A DNA stretch of 64,000 nucleotides from Rhodocollybia butyracea (Eukaryota > Basidiomycota > Agaricomycetes > Agaricales > Omphalotaceae). The notes under the pieces are model-generated. The model saw only the letters and a program-made list of their open reading frames with translations, did no database searches and had not been told where the DNA came from. The translations under genes were made by a program, and so were the position numbers. Where the stretch lies: NCBI GenBank assembly GCA_015501585.1, contig JADNRY010000333.1, forward strand, positions 1-64,000, in the 5' to 3' direction. Position 1 is the first letter of the stretch. The number at the start of each line of letters is the position of its first letter. Positions 33,481-43,358 of the stretch are shown one piece after another.

Positions 33481-34120
33481 CAAGTTGTCAGAGTCTCGGT
33501 AGGTTGCCCAAGAATCGTTCACTAGAAAACTACTTGCAATCTGGTTGGTTAGTAGTTGGTTGGTGGTAAGTGGATTCCGCACGGCGCACACGGAATATAG
33601 AATTGGGTTCAGGACTGTTCAGGACCAACGGATATTCATATTCAAGGTGACCGGGACCACAAAACTCTTCAATGGCCAATCAGCTCGACAAAAGCGGAAG
33701 AAAGGTGAAACACTGACCATACTCGAACGGAACCTTTTGAGGCGTTTTTCACGAGCTAAGAAAACGAAAGCCAAGATAAAGAACATAACTGTCCGCATTC
33801 ACACCCTCGATGATCTTGAATCCACCATTTTGCTCTTCCGAAGCTTACTGCTTTCGAATCGGTGAAGTGAGTGCTTGAGTTGCGAAATTTGAATAACCCA
33901 ACCCTAATCAATTATCACGTGAAGAAGTCAAAGCCAGGTTTACCGTCCGAAAGAAGAGAGAATTTGAGAAAGGCTGAATCGCGTGTCGCCGTTTTCCTTT
34001 GACCGAGCGCGGCAATATATAAGTAAAAGGCCCTTGAGCTGCCTTGAGCTGCCTTAAGCTCAATTCTAATTGCGGCCGCGAATGCGCATTCATGATTCAA
34101 TTAAATGGGAGGCCAATGGG
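33480..34120. repeat. Dispersed intergenic repeat R, copy 2
   Basis: Same block order as copy 1. The open frame 33545-33865 (ends NITVRIHTLDDLESTILLF) is the longest readable form of the repeat. The telomere-like motif is here reduced to AACCCAACCCTAATCA. Confidence 0.6.
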
Positions 34121-34317
34121 AGGCCGACGATACTGTTCTGCATCAACCCTATCCAAAGTGAAACACCCTACTTAACAATTGCCCTAAATACAATGCAGTG
34201 CAAAGCTGTGCAAAGGTTCTTATAAAAGCAGCTCATAGATGAAAATGTCACGTTAGTTCTGCCAGTCCAGTTCCCCACTTAATACAGCTTGCTGGTCAAT
34301 CTGTACGATTCTAGAAA

Positions 34318-35751
34318 ATGCATTCTGCTCTACTTCTATTTACGCTCATGGCGGGCTCCATACTGGCTGTGTGCCCTCTTCCCATGGATGGGTCACCATC
34401 AGCATCATTGTTGGCGCCTGTAAGTTTTCCTTGCTACTTGTAATCTGAGTCATACTGCTTCATACTGTCGCTGATACTTACCTGCATATTGTCAGACAAA
34501 CACCGAAATCATCGTGACCCTCATTGACGGCAAATCAGGTTTACAATTGGAACGCGTAAGTGCTTGCTCGTATCAGCCAATTTTCCTCTTTTCCTACGAA
34601 ATCTGATACCCGCATACTGTCATACAGGTCTCAAAAAACCCCATAATCATTGACAAGGAAACACGCCACGTCATAGTCCAAAAGCAAAAAGGCTTCACCA
34701 AACTCCTTGCAAAAGCCTTGGGCTTTCAAATGCCATTGGAAATCAAATTCAAATACAAAGGTCTATATGCACCACGGGACCCGCAGGGTCGATGTTGGAT
34801 TTATTTCATTGTCACCGGATTGGAAGGCGGTCCATATTTTGGGTGGAAAGCAAATGGTTTCAATTGTGAGTACTGTATTTCGGCTGCTCTGGTTTTCTTT
34901 GCGTTCCTCATGTATTTTTTTTGCTAGACAACTCTGATGGGTACAAGAAAAACGCGCATGACCAGGCTTATATTGGCATCAGCTCAGGCAAGCCAGCCCA
35001 TGGCCACTTTGAACTCGTTAAGAGCTACCCTCTTGGACCTGATCAACTCCGGGCAGACTTTCACTGGGCCAACGACTTGAAACTATTGGGAATGAAAAAA
35101 GAATGGAATGTCCTTTTGGCTGAGTTTAAGAACTACTTTATGGGATCCACCACCGTGACCTTCATTAATGATCAAGGTATATTCAAAACAACCGGCAAGA
35201 ATCAACTTGACAATAACACCCCTGACATGTTCACCAAAGCAATCAATGACGCCCTACATCTGCAGTTCCCTCTAACCCTCGAAGGTCACTTCAACCCTGT
35301 GTCTTACATATCGAGCCCGGGCGAGCGATGGGATTATTTTGAGCTCATCGGACCCGACCCGCCTATTGGATGGAACATGCACATTGGAGGGACCCACACA
35401 TCGTCGGAAGGGACCCGCTCTGTACAACTCTGTCTCCATGTTTTGGGTTCTACACAGAACTAGCGAGCAACTCGCAAAACACTGAACATGCAACTGAAAC
35501 ATGTGAGTATTCGCTCCTGTATCTAATTTTTTTCAAGTTCCTTATATGATATAGGCCTGGCCATTGTAAAGTTCCTACCCGAAGACCCAGGTGTTGGGAA
35601 GGCCCGGTTTTGGATTCTGGGAACCAAGCTGGGTACAGTGCCAGGTGTATACATGCCAGGTGAAAAGGCATACATAATGGAGCACTTTAACAATCAATTT
35701 ATGAGAGACCATGTATGGCACCAACCTGAGCTGGACATGTCGGTAGAATAA
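34318..35751 (+). CDS. Secreted protein, unrecognised
   Basis: Four clear exons: 34318-34419, 34496-34555, 34628-34865 and 34928-35463, phases exact, 311 aa. Signal peptide MHSALLLFTLMAGSILAVC, then a soluble extracellular domain with GRCWIYFIVTGLEGGPYFGW and DYFELIGPDPPIGWNMHIGG. A stop occurs at 35461-35463, but a further readable exon (about 35555-35751, LAIVKFLPEDPGVGKARFWI to DMSVE) follows after an intron-like gap. It can only be joined from another frame, so either an alternative splice or a frameshift near 35430 exists. Not a family I recognise. It sits between the two duplicated blocks and is flanked on both sides by repeat R. Confidence 0.6.
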
Positions 35752-35794
35752 GCATTGTTTATAAATTATCTAATTGTCTGTGTTCATTTTGCGT

Positions 35795-36275
35795 ACTACA
35801 TAGGTTAGCGCTTCTCTGCACCAGGAGGTTGGAGCACTAGATATCCATGATACTAGTGTCCATCAATCCTCCGATCACGTTGTTTACTAGCAATCTGGTT
35901 GATTAGTTGGTTGGTGGTAAAAGTGGATTCCGCACGGCACACGGAATATAGAATTGGGTTCAGGACCAACAGATATTCATACTCAAGCTCACCAGGACCA
36001 CTTGTATTTAAAAGTCTTCAATGGCCAATCAGCTCGACAAAAGCAGAAGAAAGATAGAACACTGACCATACTTGAATGGAACCTTTTGAGGCGCCATTTC
36101 TGATTCACGAGCTAAGAAAACAAAAGCCAAGATAACTGTCCGCATTCACACCCTCGATGATCTTAAATCCACCATTTTGCTCTTCCAAAGCTCACTGCTC
36201 TTGAACGGTGAAGTGAGTGCTTGAGTTGTGGAAATTTGAATAACCTAACCCTAATCATGTGAAGAAGTCAAAGCT
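35795..36275. repeat. Dispersed intergenic repeat R, copy 3
   Basis: Same blocks as copies 1 and 2, ending at AAGTCAAAGCTAG where it is joined directly to the 3'-truncated FAD oxidase pseudogene. Contains TAACCTAACCCTAATCATG, a mutated telomere-like motif. Confidence 0.6.
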
Positions 36276-37151
36276 AGACCGTCTGAATCAAGAGTAGCTA
36301 GCCACGGCAACAGAATGTCTGAGATTGTCGATATAGAGACGTTCGGTGCAATCAATGAAGCCACGTGAACTTTTCCGAATCGTAAGTTGTGTCGAGGAAC
36401 GAACCAGTATGGAGGATGTTTGGGATTACTCTTTGATAGGCAGTGATAGCCTCCCAGTAGGTCCCACGAGACGCCTTCTGAGGTAAAGAACAGATCCGCC
36501 TTGGTCATTGGCATATCTGGATGGGCTTTGACTGTGACAGACCATACAATTCCGTAGGTGCCCATTCCATCTCCTTTAGGTGATGCATCCACACAGATAT
36601 TGCACCCCTCCCAGTGGAGCACCCCATGTAAGCTGCAAGTATGTCAGGGCCAATCACTCCAGTAATCAAATGCGGGAAACGCAACATACTGGTGGCCAGT
36701 ATTCTTCACCACAAAACACATATTATGCTTTTTCGCAAACTCTATGGTTTTCACGATGTGGATGGGCTCAGAGACATTGACTGTGTATTGTATGATCCGA
36801 TGTAGCAAGGGGAGTCTTGTGGGGTGAACGGGTCACAGCTTTTGTTTAGGAACATGGCGTCGATGATGGAAAAAGGGTGTGTGATGCTTGTGGAGATGTA
36901 TTGAGGTTGTGTTTATCACAGATAAAAAGCATCAACTTACTGCATATCTGTCTCGTGCCAGTTTTTCTTCACATACTCGCATTTCTCGTGTCATAATGAG
37001 GATCATGACAGTGTGTTCCAATGGGGACGGTATGGATTAAACAACCGTCGATGGACAAGTTGAAGGCACTCCATACGTTGTCTGTTGGCCAAGCTTTGTC
37101 TCCTGGAACACTGAGGATGTAGGTCAAGTTTGTTTTGGTCAGCATGAGGCG
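36276..37151 (-). pseudogene. FAD-linked oxidase pseudogene, main part
   Basis: Closely similar to 26.8-28.15 kb of the intact oxidase but missing its 3' third, which was replaced by repeat R. About 500 bp are also missing at 36560, joining the GTYGIVWSVTVKAHPDMP region straight to the MHHLKEMEW region. The FAD His segment is damaged (MGCSTGRG instead of MGRSTGSG). The 5' part is interrupted by the copia element; the remaining bases continue at 42591. Confidence 0.85.
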
Positions 37152-37369
37152 TGTTAGAGATTGACTCGGTAGAGTCTTGACGACTTATACAAATTATGGA
37201 CTTATGGACTAATATAGCTAAATTACTTTCCCATTACTTAGCATCCTGGGCCGAAGTGAACCCTTATCGTTGTTCCCTTCGCTCCAGGTATGTACAAAAG
37301 GACTTGTACTATTAAATACTAATAATTAATCGTTGTTCCCTTCGCTCCAGTCTCGCTCAACGTTTAATA
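37152..37369 (+). repeat. 5' LTR of the copia element
   Basis: 218 bp, starts TGTTAGAG. Contains the short internal repeat CGTTGTTCCCTTCGCTCCAG twice. Ends in ATA rather than the usual CA. Confidence 0.9.
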
Positions 37370-37383
37370 GGTTATGGGCCCCG
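37370..37383 (+). promoter_or_regulatory. Primer binding site, half-tRNA-iMet type
   Basis: GGTTATGGGCCCCG follows the 5' LTR directly. It is complementary to the anticodon arm and loop of initiator tRNA-Met, not to a tRNA 3' end. Drosophila copia is known to use such an internal half-tRNA primer, so the same mode is inferred here. Confidence 0.7.
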
Positions 37384-37445
37384 GTTGCTAAACACTGCCA
37401 ACTCTACAAATCTCTTAAAGTTCTTTACCCCTATTCTTGCACACT

Positions 37446-39302
37446 ATGTCTACCTTGAACAACTCGAATAATTCGAGAAGCAACCGCAAGCCTGATTGGA
37501 AACGATTCACTCTTACTTCCATCAAGGAGAATGCAGATCGCTCCAACAATTTCCTTGAATTCAAGCACAAAGCCTCCATCAAACTCAAAGCTTGGAAACT
37601 CTGGAAATACATTGGAGGCGATGAGTACAAACCTCCCGTAATTCCCGAACTGGTTCCCAGTCAGAGAATTCAGGGACGAGATAATTCTGGCAACATTGTT
37701 GATGTGACACTGCAAGGAAATAACGCTGAAGTTGCCATTGCTGAACGTCTTCATGCCGAATGGTTAGAAAACGATAGACTACTTCTCTCGCTCATCAACG
37801 AGGCAGTCCCATATCAGAAAAGCTATGTACTCCAGAAGTGTCACACCTCTCATGATGCCTGGAATGCTCTCTGTCGGGAATACGAACCCAACAACAGTTT
37901 AATTGCGATGAACTTCAATCAACAAATCAGTACCTTCTCGTGCCAACCTGGTGCTGATCCCGCTGAATGGCTACAGGTTATGCTTGAACTTTATGGGAAG
38001 CTCTGTGCCGCCGACTCCACACTCATGTCTGACTCCGAATTTGCGAAAATTCTCATTACTCATATGTCGAAGGATGAAAAATGGAGATACACTCGAGACT
38101 ACTTACGAACTCAACTCCAACTTGCTCAGCAAACCGGCGTGCCCTTGACTTCCTCCACTGTTGTTTCTGTACTCAGGTCAGAGCACATCGACAGAGGTCT
38201 TGCTCCCGAAATAAAGGCTATGCACACTTTAATTCAGTCTGCGAGCATTTCCTCTGGAGACAACTTGGCTGTTCTGAGTATTCAGCTTGCACAAACCAAT
38301 GTTGCTGGCCCTTCACGTCCCAACAGATCAGCACAACGCACTAATTGTCGCACAACTCCATACAACGCTGGTCAACGCTCCACTAGACAGATCTGCGAGA
38401 ATCCTTACTGTGAGGTTCCTGCCGGTCACTCCAAAGAAGATTGCTTTTCATATGGAGGGGGTAAAATAGGAAAATACCCTTCCTATTATGCCGGTAAACG
38501 AGATGTTCATCTTGCCCCTGAACATCGAATCACTATTTGTCACAAACGCGCCGCTGAAAGCCTTAGAGCTGCGAATGCTTCCGCTTCAAATCCTTCTGTC
38601 AATGTCGCTGCTGCCGCCGCCACCACCGACGACGATGACTGCGTGGATGAATTGGAAGCCGACCACAGCGAAAATGAACCGTCAGAAATTTTCGAAACTG
38701 TGCAAGATGGATTTGTGTTCATGGCCAACGTTCGACACAACGACGACGATGACGTGATGGATAATGAGAAGGTGGAAGTTCACCCACGGGCCTTCAATTT
38801 TCATGTTCCCCAGACTGACACTATTAACCATGACACGGGAGCGACTCGCCATATCTTTGTGAATAAAGACTGGTTTCATGACTATACGGAACTGCCCTCA
38901 CCTCTTAAAGTTCACGGTTTTGGCTCAGATCTATCTGCAACTGCTATTGGAAAGGGTACTATCATTCTCAAGGCCACTCACAACAATAACACACGTCAAT
39001 TTTCCTTGTCAAATGTTCTCCATATTCCTACTGCCAGATCAAATCTCATCTCTGGATCTAGACTGGATAAAAAAGGCGTCAGTACCTTATCAGGCAAAGG
39101 CAAGATCACCTATCTCAACTCGTCTGGAACTCCATTTGCCTCCGGTCAGATTGTCGATGACCTCTACCAAATGTCAGTAGTTCCGGTTATACAACCCGAC
39201 AACTCGACAACTCAAAATCTGATTGCCGCAATGATCCCATCAATCACTACAATGTTTGGTGCTGTCCCCGAGAGTTCTACACTGGGTTTTACCACCGTCT
39301 AG
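37446..39302 (+). CDS. copia Gag, protease and start of the integrase region
   Basis: ATG at 37446, open to a stop at 39302. Gag has a zinc-knuckle variant CENPYCEVPAGHSKEDC (C-x4-C-x5-H-x4-C) near residue 318 and an acidic stretch (DDDDCVDELEADHSE). The aspartic protease motif HDTGATRHIF lies near residue 465. Just before the stop the GAG-pre-integrase YHRLVGHIDVKG can be read only in the -1 frame. The slippage-type heptamer G GGT TTT lies exactly at the change (39284-39290). Confidence 0.85.
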   Translation: MSTLNNSNNSRSNRKPDWKRFTLTSIKENADRSNNFLEFKHKASIKLKAWKLWKYIGGDEYKPPVIPELVPSQRIQGRDNSGNIVDVTLQGNNAEVAIAERLHAEWLENDRLLLSLINEAVPYQKSYVLQKCHTSHDAWNALCREYEPNNSLIAMNFNQQISTFSCQPGADPAEWLQVMLELYGKLCAADSTLMSDSEFAKILITHMSKDEKWRYTRDYLRTQLQLAQQTGVPLTSSTVVSVLRSEHIDRGLAPEIKAMHTLIQSASISSGDNLAVLSIQLAQTNVAGPSRPNRSAQRTNCRTTPYNAGQRSTRQICENPYCEVPAGHSKEDCFSYGGGKIGKYPSYYAGKRDVHLAPEHRITICHKRAAESLRAANASASNPSVNVAAAAATTDDDDCVDELEADHSENEPSEIFETVQDGFVFMANVRHNDDDDVMDNEKVEVHPRAFNFHVPQTDTINHDTGATRHIFVNKDWFHDYTELPSPLKVHGFGSDLSATAIGKGTIILKATHNNNTRQFSLSNVLHIPTARSNLISGSRLDKKGVSTLSGKGKITYLNSSGTPFASGQIVDDLYQMSVVPVIQPDNSTTQNLIAAMIPSITTMFGAVPESSTLGFTTV

Positions 39303-40435
39303 TCGGCCACATAGACGTTAAAGGGCTGAAAATTTCGACAACCGGCCTCCCAATTGACAGTGTCCACGTTGACAATTGTCGAATCTGTGCACTCGCCAAT
39401 ATAAAACGAAAGAAATTCCCGAAAAAAGCCAAAAACCGCGCCATTCGCCCTCTTTTCCGTATTCACTGTGATATCTGTGGCCCTTTTCCACTGGGCTACG
39501 GAAATTTTCTCTATTTCATTACATTTATCGACGATTGTTCCCGATACATTGTCCTCTACTTTCTCAAACAGAAATCCGATGCTCTCCAATGCTTCCACGA
39601 GTTCAGAACAGCTGCCGAAAAGTATTTCGGAGTCCCTATCCTGTTCCTTCGAGTCGACAACGCCAGTGAGCTTGTAGAAGGCCAATTCAAGGACTACTGC
39701 AAAGCGAATGGCATCTCATACGAAAAAACTGTTCCTGATGCATCCCAGCAAAATGGTGTTGCTGAACGTGCAAATCAAATCATTGAACGCATGTGTCGAG
39801 CTATGCTCTTGGATTCTGGTCTTTCTTTTTGGTTTTGGCCTCTCGCTACTCAAGCGGGAGTACATATCAAAAACAGAGTACCTCATTCCTCACTGCAACC
39901 AACGACAACACCCTTTTTTGATTGGTTCAAGAAAAAGCCAGATCTCTCCCACCTTTGTCCATTTGGTACCCTGACTACCTCTCGAATATCAACATCAGAT
40001 AGCCTGATGAAACTGCAGCCTCGAGGTGAGGAAGGTCGGTTTGTGGGATATTCGAGGGACTTGAAAGGATATCTCATCTATTTTCCTCGTTCCAAAACCA
40101 TCCGCTCTCGACGTGATGTTGTCTTCCATGGTTTTCCTATCCCACCGCAGTCCCCTTCGACCTTCACGACGCTGTGGGAAGACCTACCATTGGTTCTTGA
40201 ACCTCAGTACCGAGATTCTGACCAACGCATCATCTTGGAGCACCCATCCTCTGACACAAACACACCATCTCCTCTCCCGTATGTAATTATTTGGCTTCCA
40301 TGCTGTTTTGGTTCCTTACCAATTGACCTTTTCACAGGTCTTCCCTCTGTGGAGAACAACGCTCTTCTAATGAGCAATCTGTTCACATTGAGAAGTACGT
40401 TGTGCTTCTCAATTGGCTTCTATGCCCTGTTCTGA
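39290..40435 (+). CDS. copia integrase part, separate frame
   Basis: Continues in the -1 frame after 39290. It has a zinc-finger-like H-x3-H region (YHRLVGHIDV) with C-x2-C (NCRICAL), and the integrase catalytic acids in FRIHCDICGP, RVDNASELV and QQNGVAERANQ (D, D, E). Past 40278 the frame runs into two intron-like GT-AG segments (40279-40337 and 40395-40446) around a 57 bp mini-exon; skipping them keeps the frame into the SSLRGEFSSSNEHSV linker. Confidence 0.8.
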   Translation, partial: YHRLVGHIDVKGLKISTTGLPIDSVHVDNCRICALANIKRKKFPKKAKNRAIRPLFRIHCDICGPFPLGYGNFLYFITFIDDCSRYIVLYFLKQKSDALQCFHEFRTAAEKYFGVPILFLRVDNASELVEGQFKDYCKANGISYEKTVPDASQQNGVAERANQIIERMCRAMLLDSGLSFWFWPLATQAGVHIKNRVPHSSLQPTTTPFFDWFKKKPDLSHLCPFGTLTTSRISTSDSLMKLQPRGEEGRFVGYSRDLKGYLIYFPRSKTIRSRRDVVFHGFPIPPQSPSTFTTLWEDLPLVLEPQYRDSDQRIILEHPSSDTNTPSPLPYVIIWLPCCFGSLPIDLFTGLPSVENNALLMSNLFTLRSTLCFSIGFYALF

Positions 40436-40490
40436 CCTTTCCGCAGGTCCTCCCTCCGTGGAGAATTTAGCTCTTCTAATGAGCATTCTG
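40279..40490 (+). repeat. Tandem duplication in the integrase-RT linker
   Basis: CAGGTCTTCCCTCTGTGGAG... at 40335 and CAGGTCCTCCCTCCGTGGAG... at 40444 start two ~50 bp copies of one coding segment (SSLxGExxSSNExSV). Each copy is preceded by a TTGGCTTC...CAG stretch that looks like a 3' intron half. Confidence 0.7.
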
Positions 40491-40635
40491 TTGATGTCGA
40501 GGACTCCTCCGAACATCTCAATCCTTCCCTCCAGGATGTGGAAATGCTCGACGGCACAACTACCTCTGTCCCACTTGCTCAACGCCGACCAAAACGAGTT
40601 CCTCGCCTACCTGCCCGTTACACATCGGAAACGCT

Positions 40636-41493
40636 ATGGACAATGATATTCTACTCAACTTCCTACGCTCCGAGCAGGCAGAGATCGAAATTGAATGCTC
40701 TCAATGCCAATTCCCGAGCCTCGCTCAATCCTTCATCAGAGCCAAAGTCGATTATGTGAACTCTGCCCTCACAGAACCCATTGATGACCAAAACGCAAAA
40801 GATCCGGCAACTCTACAGGAGGCAAAATCTTCAATGTACTGGACTTACTGGTTAGCGGCGATATATGAAGAACTGGAATCGCTAAAGGCAAAAGGAGTAT
40901 ATGAAGATATCGAGAAGCTTCCACCTGGCCGAAAAGCTGTTGGGTCAAAATGGGTTCTTCGGATTAAACGAGATCGGGATGGTCTAATATCTCGATTCAA
41001 AGCCCGTCTTGTAGCAAAAGGCTTCACACAGATACCAGGCCAGGACTTTAACTACACCTTCGCTCCTGTGGCTCGTTGGGAATCCATTCGAACAGTGCTC
41101 AGTATTATTGCTGAGAATGATATGGAACTGCGACAAATCGACGTCAAGACTGCCTTCCTGAATGGACCACTGGACGAAGAAATCTACATGCACAAACCTT
41201 TGATTGTTGGTACAGGATATTGGAGACTCCGCAGAGGTTTGTATGGTTTACGACAGGCTGGTCGTCAGTGGTACCTGGAACTCAACGAGAAGTTAGAATC
41301 CATTGGCTTCAAACAGACCGAATCTGACTGGAGTGTCTACATTCGTCGACAAGGCAACATACTCACTATCTTAACAGCTTCTGTGGATGACATGCTCATT
41401 GGTTCCACAGGAAAGACTGAATCCGATCTCGTTGTCTCACAGCTGCGGGCCCTCTATGAAATCACCGACAATGGCAACCATCGTTGCACTTAG
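40636..41493 (+). CDS. copia reverse transcriptase part, separate frame
   Basis: RVT_2 domain: AVGSKWVLRIKRDRDG, RFKARLVAKGFTQIPG, IDVKTAFLNGPLDEEIYM, RGLYGLRQAGRQWY and the active-site ASVDDMLIG (usual YVDD, here SVDD). It is in the -1 frame relative to the integrase part, with the break near 40630, and stops at 41493 in NGNHRCT. Confidence 0.85.
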   Translation: MDNDILLNFLRSEQAEIEIECSQCQFPSLAQSFIRAKVDYVNSALTEPIDDQNAKDPATLQEAKSSMYWTYWLAAIYEELESLKAKGVYEDIEKLPPGRKAVGSKWVLRIKRDRDGLISRFKARLVAKGFTQIPGQDFNYTFAPVARWESIRTVLSIIAENDMELRQIDVKTAFLNGPLDEEIYMHKPLIVGTGYWRLRRGLYGLRQAGRQWYLELNEKLESIGFKQTESDWSVYIRRQGNILTILTASVDDMLIGSTGKTESDLVVSQLRALYEITDNGNHRCT

Positions 41494-42401
41494 GATGCAA
41501 CATCGAACGTGATCGTGAACATCGCACCATTAAGCTCGATCAACGAGCTTATACCCTCTCCATCCTTCGCAAGTTCGGATATGAAAACTGCAACGCCGTT
41601 GCCACCCTGATGGTACCAGGAACACGCCTATTTCCTATCTCTCCCGACACATCTGATGAGGAAAGAAAAAAGGCATCTGAATTTCCTTACACCGCGGTTG
41701 TAGGGAAATGTATGTATCTTGCAACCTGCTCTCGCCCCGACCTTTCGTATACCATTCATGAGCTTGCTCGCTTCATGAGCAACTATGGTCCTTCACATGT
41801 TGCGGCCGCAAAACATCTCTTATGCTACATTAAAGGTTCTCTCTCCCCAGCTCAATGTTATGGTATCTGGTTAGGTGCACTGAATCCTGGATACCCAACT
41901 GTAACTGCTCTCTCGGACTCAGATTGGGCAATGGGCGATGGTAGGAAGTCTGTTTCCGGCTTTCTAATTATGTTAGGAAATTACCCTGTGTCCTGGAGTT
42001 CCAAGCAACAAGCGGTTGTTGCTCTTTCATCTTGCGAGGCAGAATACCTTGCAGTTACTCACTGTGTTCGTGAGGTTCTTTGGTTTCGCAACTTTCTTGC
42101 AGAACTGGGATTTCCACAAACCCTTCCTACTTCTGTCTTCTGCGACAACCAAGGGACCGTCTCGTGCACACACGATCCTCATGCTCATTCGAAAATGAAG
42201 CACATCTCTATTCGAGAGCATTTCATTCGTGATTGTGTTTCAAAACTACTCATTAACGTGATCCACGTTTCCAACCAGGACAATCAGGCCAATCTTCTCA
42301 CCAAACCACTTCACAGGACACTCCACAGGAGATGGATTAGCAGGCTCAGACTCGACGCGAGTCAAGGGGGGGTGTTAGAGATTGACTCGGTAGAGTCTTG
42401 A
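41484..42401 (+). CDS. copia RNase H part, separate frame
   Basis: Starts in HLGCNIERD, the standard continuation of the RT domain, again one frame back. Contains YLATCSRPDLSYTIHELARF, LSDSDWAMGDGRKSVSGFL, SSKQQAVVALSSCEAEYLA and KHISIREHFIRDCV, ending NQANLLTKPLHR. RNase H acids D, E and D are visible. The polypurine tract (AAGGGGGGG, 42364-42372) follows within its last codons. Confidence 0.85.
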   Translation: MHLGCNIERDREHRTIKLDQRAYTLSILRKFGYENCNAVATLMVPGTRLFPISPDTSDEERKKASEFPYTAVVGKCMYLATCSRPDLSYTIHELARFMSNYGPSHVAAAKHLLCYIKGSLSPAQCYGIWLGALNPGYPTVTALSDSDWAMGDGRKSVSGFLIMLGNYPVSWSSKQQAVVALSSCEAEYLAVTHCVREVLWFRNFLAELGFPQTLPTSVFCDNQGTVSCTHDPHAHSKMKHISIREHFIRDCVSKLLINVIHVSNQDNQANLLTKPLHRTLHRRWISRLRLDASQGGVLEIDSVES

Positions 42402-42590
42402 CGACTTATACAAATTATGGACTTATGGACTAATATAGCTAAATTGCTTTCCCATTACTTAGCATCCTGGGCCGAAGTGAACCCTTATCGTTGTTCCCTT
42501 CACTCCAGGTATGTACAAAAGGACTTGTACTATTAAATACTAATAATTAATTGTTGTTCCCTTCGCTCCAGTCTCGCTCAACGTTTAATA
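42373..42590 (+). repeat. 3' LTR of the copia element
   Basis: 218 bp, the same as the 5' LTR except for three single-base differences. Preceded by the polypurine tract and followed by the AGGCG target duplication. Confidence 0.9.
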
Positions 42591-42680
42591 AGGCGAGGTA
42601 AACAGCCCCAGCCCGTGAAGGAGGAGCTGAACAGTAGATGGTAAGGAAGGTGTCAAAAACCACACCAAGAAAACGAGTGG
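42591..42680 (-). pseudogene. FAD-linked oxidase pseudogene, 5' part beyond the copia insertion
   Basis: Matches the signal-peptide region of the intact oxidase (28150-28251), but the start codon context is changed (AACGAAAAT is replaced) and bases are missing. It completes the truncated copy at 36276-37151. Confidence 0.75.
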
Positions 42681-42799
42681 TAGCCTTCAAGAGTTGCGGA
42701 GGCATTTTTATATGAGACAAATGTTTCAAGGGAGGGCAATTTGAATTTCCTGAAAGGTTTGGACTGTGGGGACTGAAAGTGCACTGCAACATTAGTTCT

Positions 42800-43358
42800 A
42801 GTGAATGTAGTAGTCACCAGAATCTCGCAGACCATTCACCGGATATCCAGACAAACTTGGATAGTGTACCTTAGGCGTCATTTTTTTGAAGTCCCTTTTC
42901 CCATCTAAACCTAAATTCCCACTCCCTCATCCCGGCTCAGCTCCAAAGCGCTGAACATACTACATAGGTTAGTGTTTCTCTGGACCAGGAGGTAGGCGGA
43001 GCACTAGATATCCATAATACTAGTGTCCGTGATCCTCCGATCACATCGTTCAATAGAAAACCACTTGCAATCTGGTTGGTTAGTTGGTTGGTGGTAAGAG
43101 TCGATTCCGCATGGCGCACACGGAGTATGGATTCGTGTAGACCAACAGATATTCAAGCTGACTCAGATTCAAAATTCTGCAACGGCCAATCAACTCGACA
43201 AAAGCGGAAGAAAGCAGAAGAAAGCTCCCGAGGCACCACTTGTGGGAATGATTCACAGACGATTCACGATCTAAGAAAGCCAAGTTATATAAAAGCAACC
43301 ATTCGCAGGCATACCCTCGACAATCTTGAATCAACCATTTTGCTCTCCCAAAGCTGAA
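42800..43358. repeat. Dispersed intergenic repeat R, copy 4 (left part)
   Basis: Same blocks as copy 1, from the oxidase upstream region through CAATCTGGTTGGTTAG to HTLDNLESTILL. It is cut at CTGAA by the DNA element that follows and resumes at 44478, including TAACCCTAACCCTAATCACG and the TTTACCGTCCGAAAG block up to about 44740. Confidence 0.65.

Larger units (their letters stand above)
37147..42595. mobile_element. Ty1/copia LTR retrotransposon with target duplication
   Basis: Element 37152-42590 with 218 bp LTRs (37152-37369 and 42373-42590), both starting TGTTAGAGATTGAC and ending CGTTTAATA. The target duplication AGGCG lies at 37147-37151 and 42591-42595; joining the flanks restores the FAD oxidase sequence. 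The LTRs differ at 3 of 218 positions by my reading, so the insertion is fairly young. Order gag-protease-integrase-RT-RNase H is that of copia. The coding region changes frame three times, so this copy is probably dead. Confidence 0.95.

Noticed and set aside
37437..37445. Earlier start for the copia Gag frame
   Set aside because: The upstream codon is TTG; the first ATG of the frame is at 37446.
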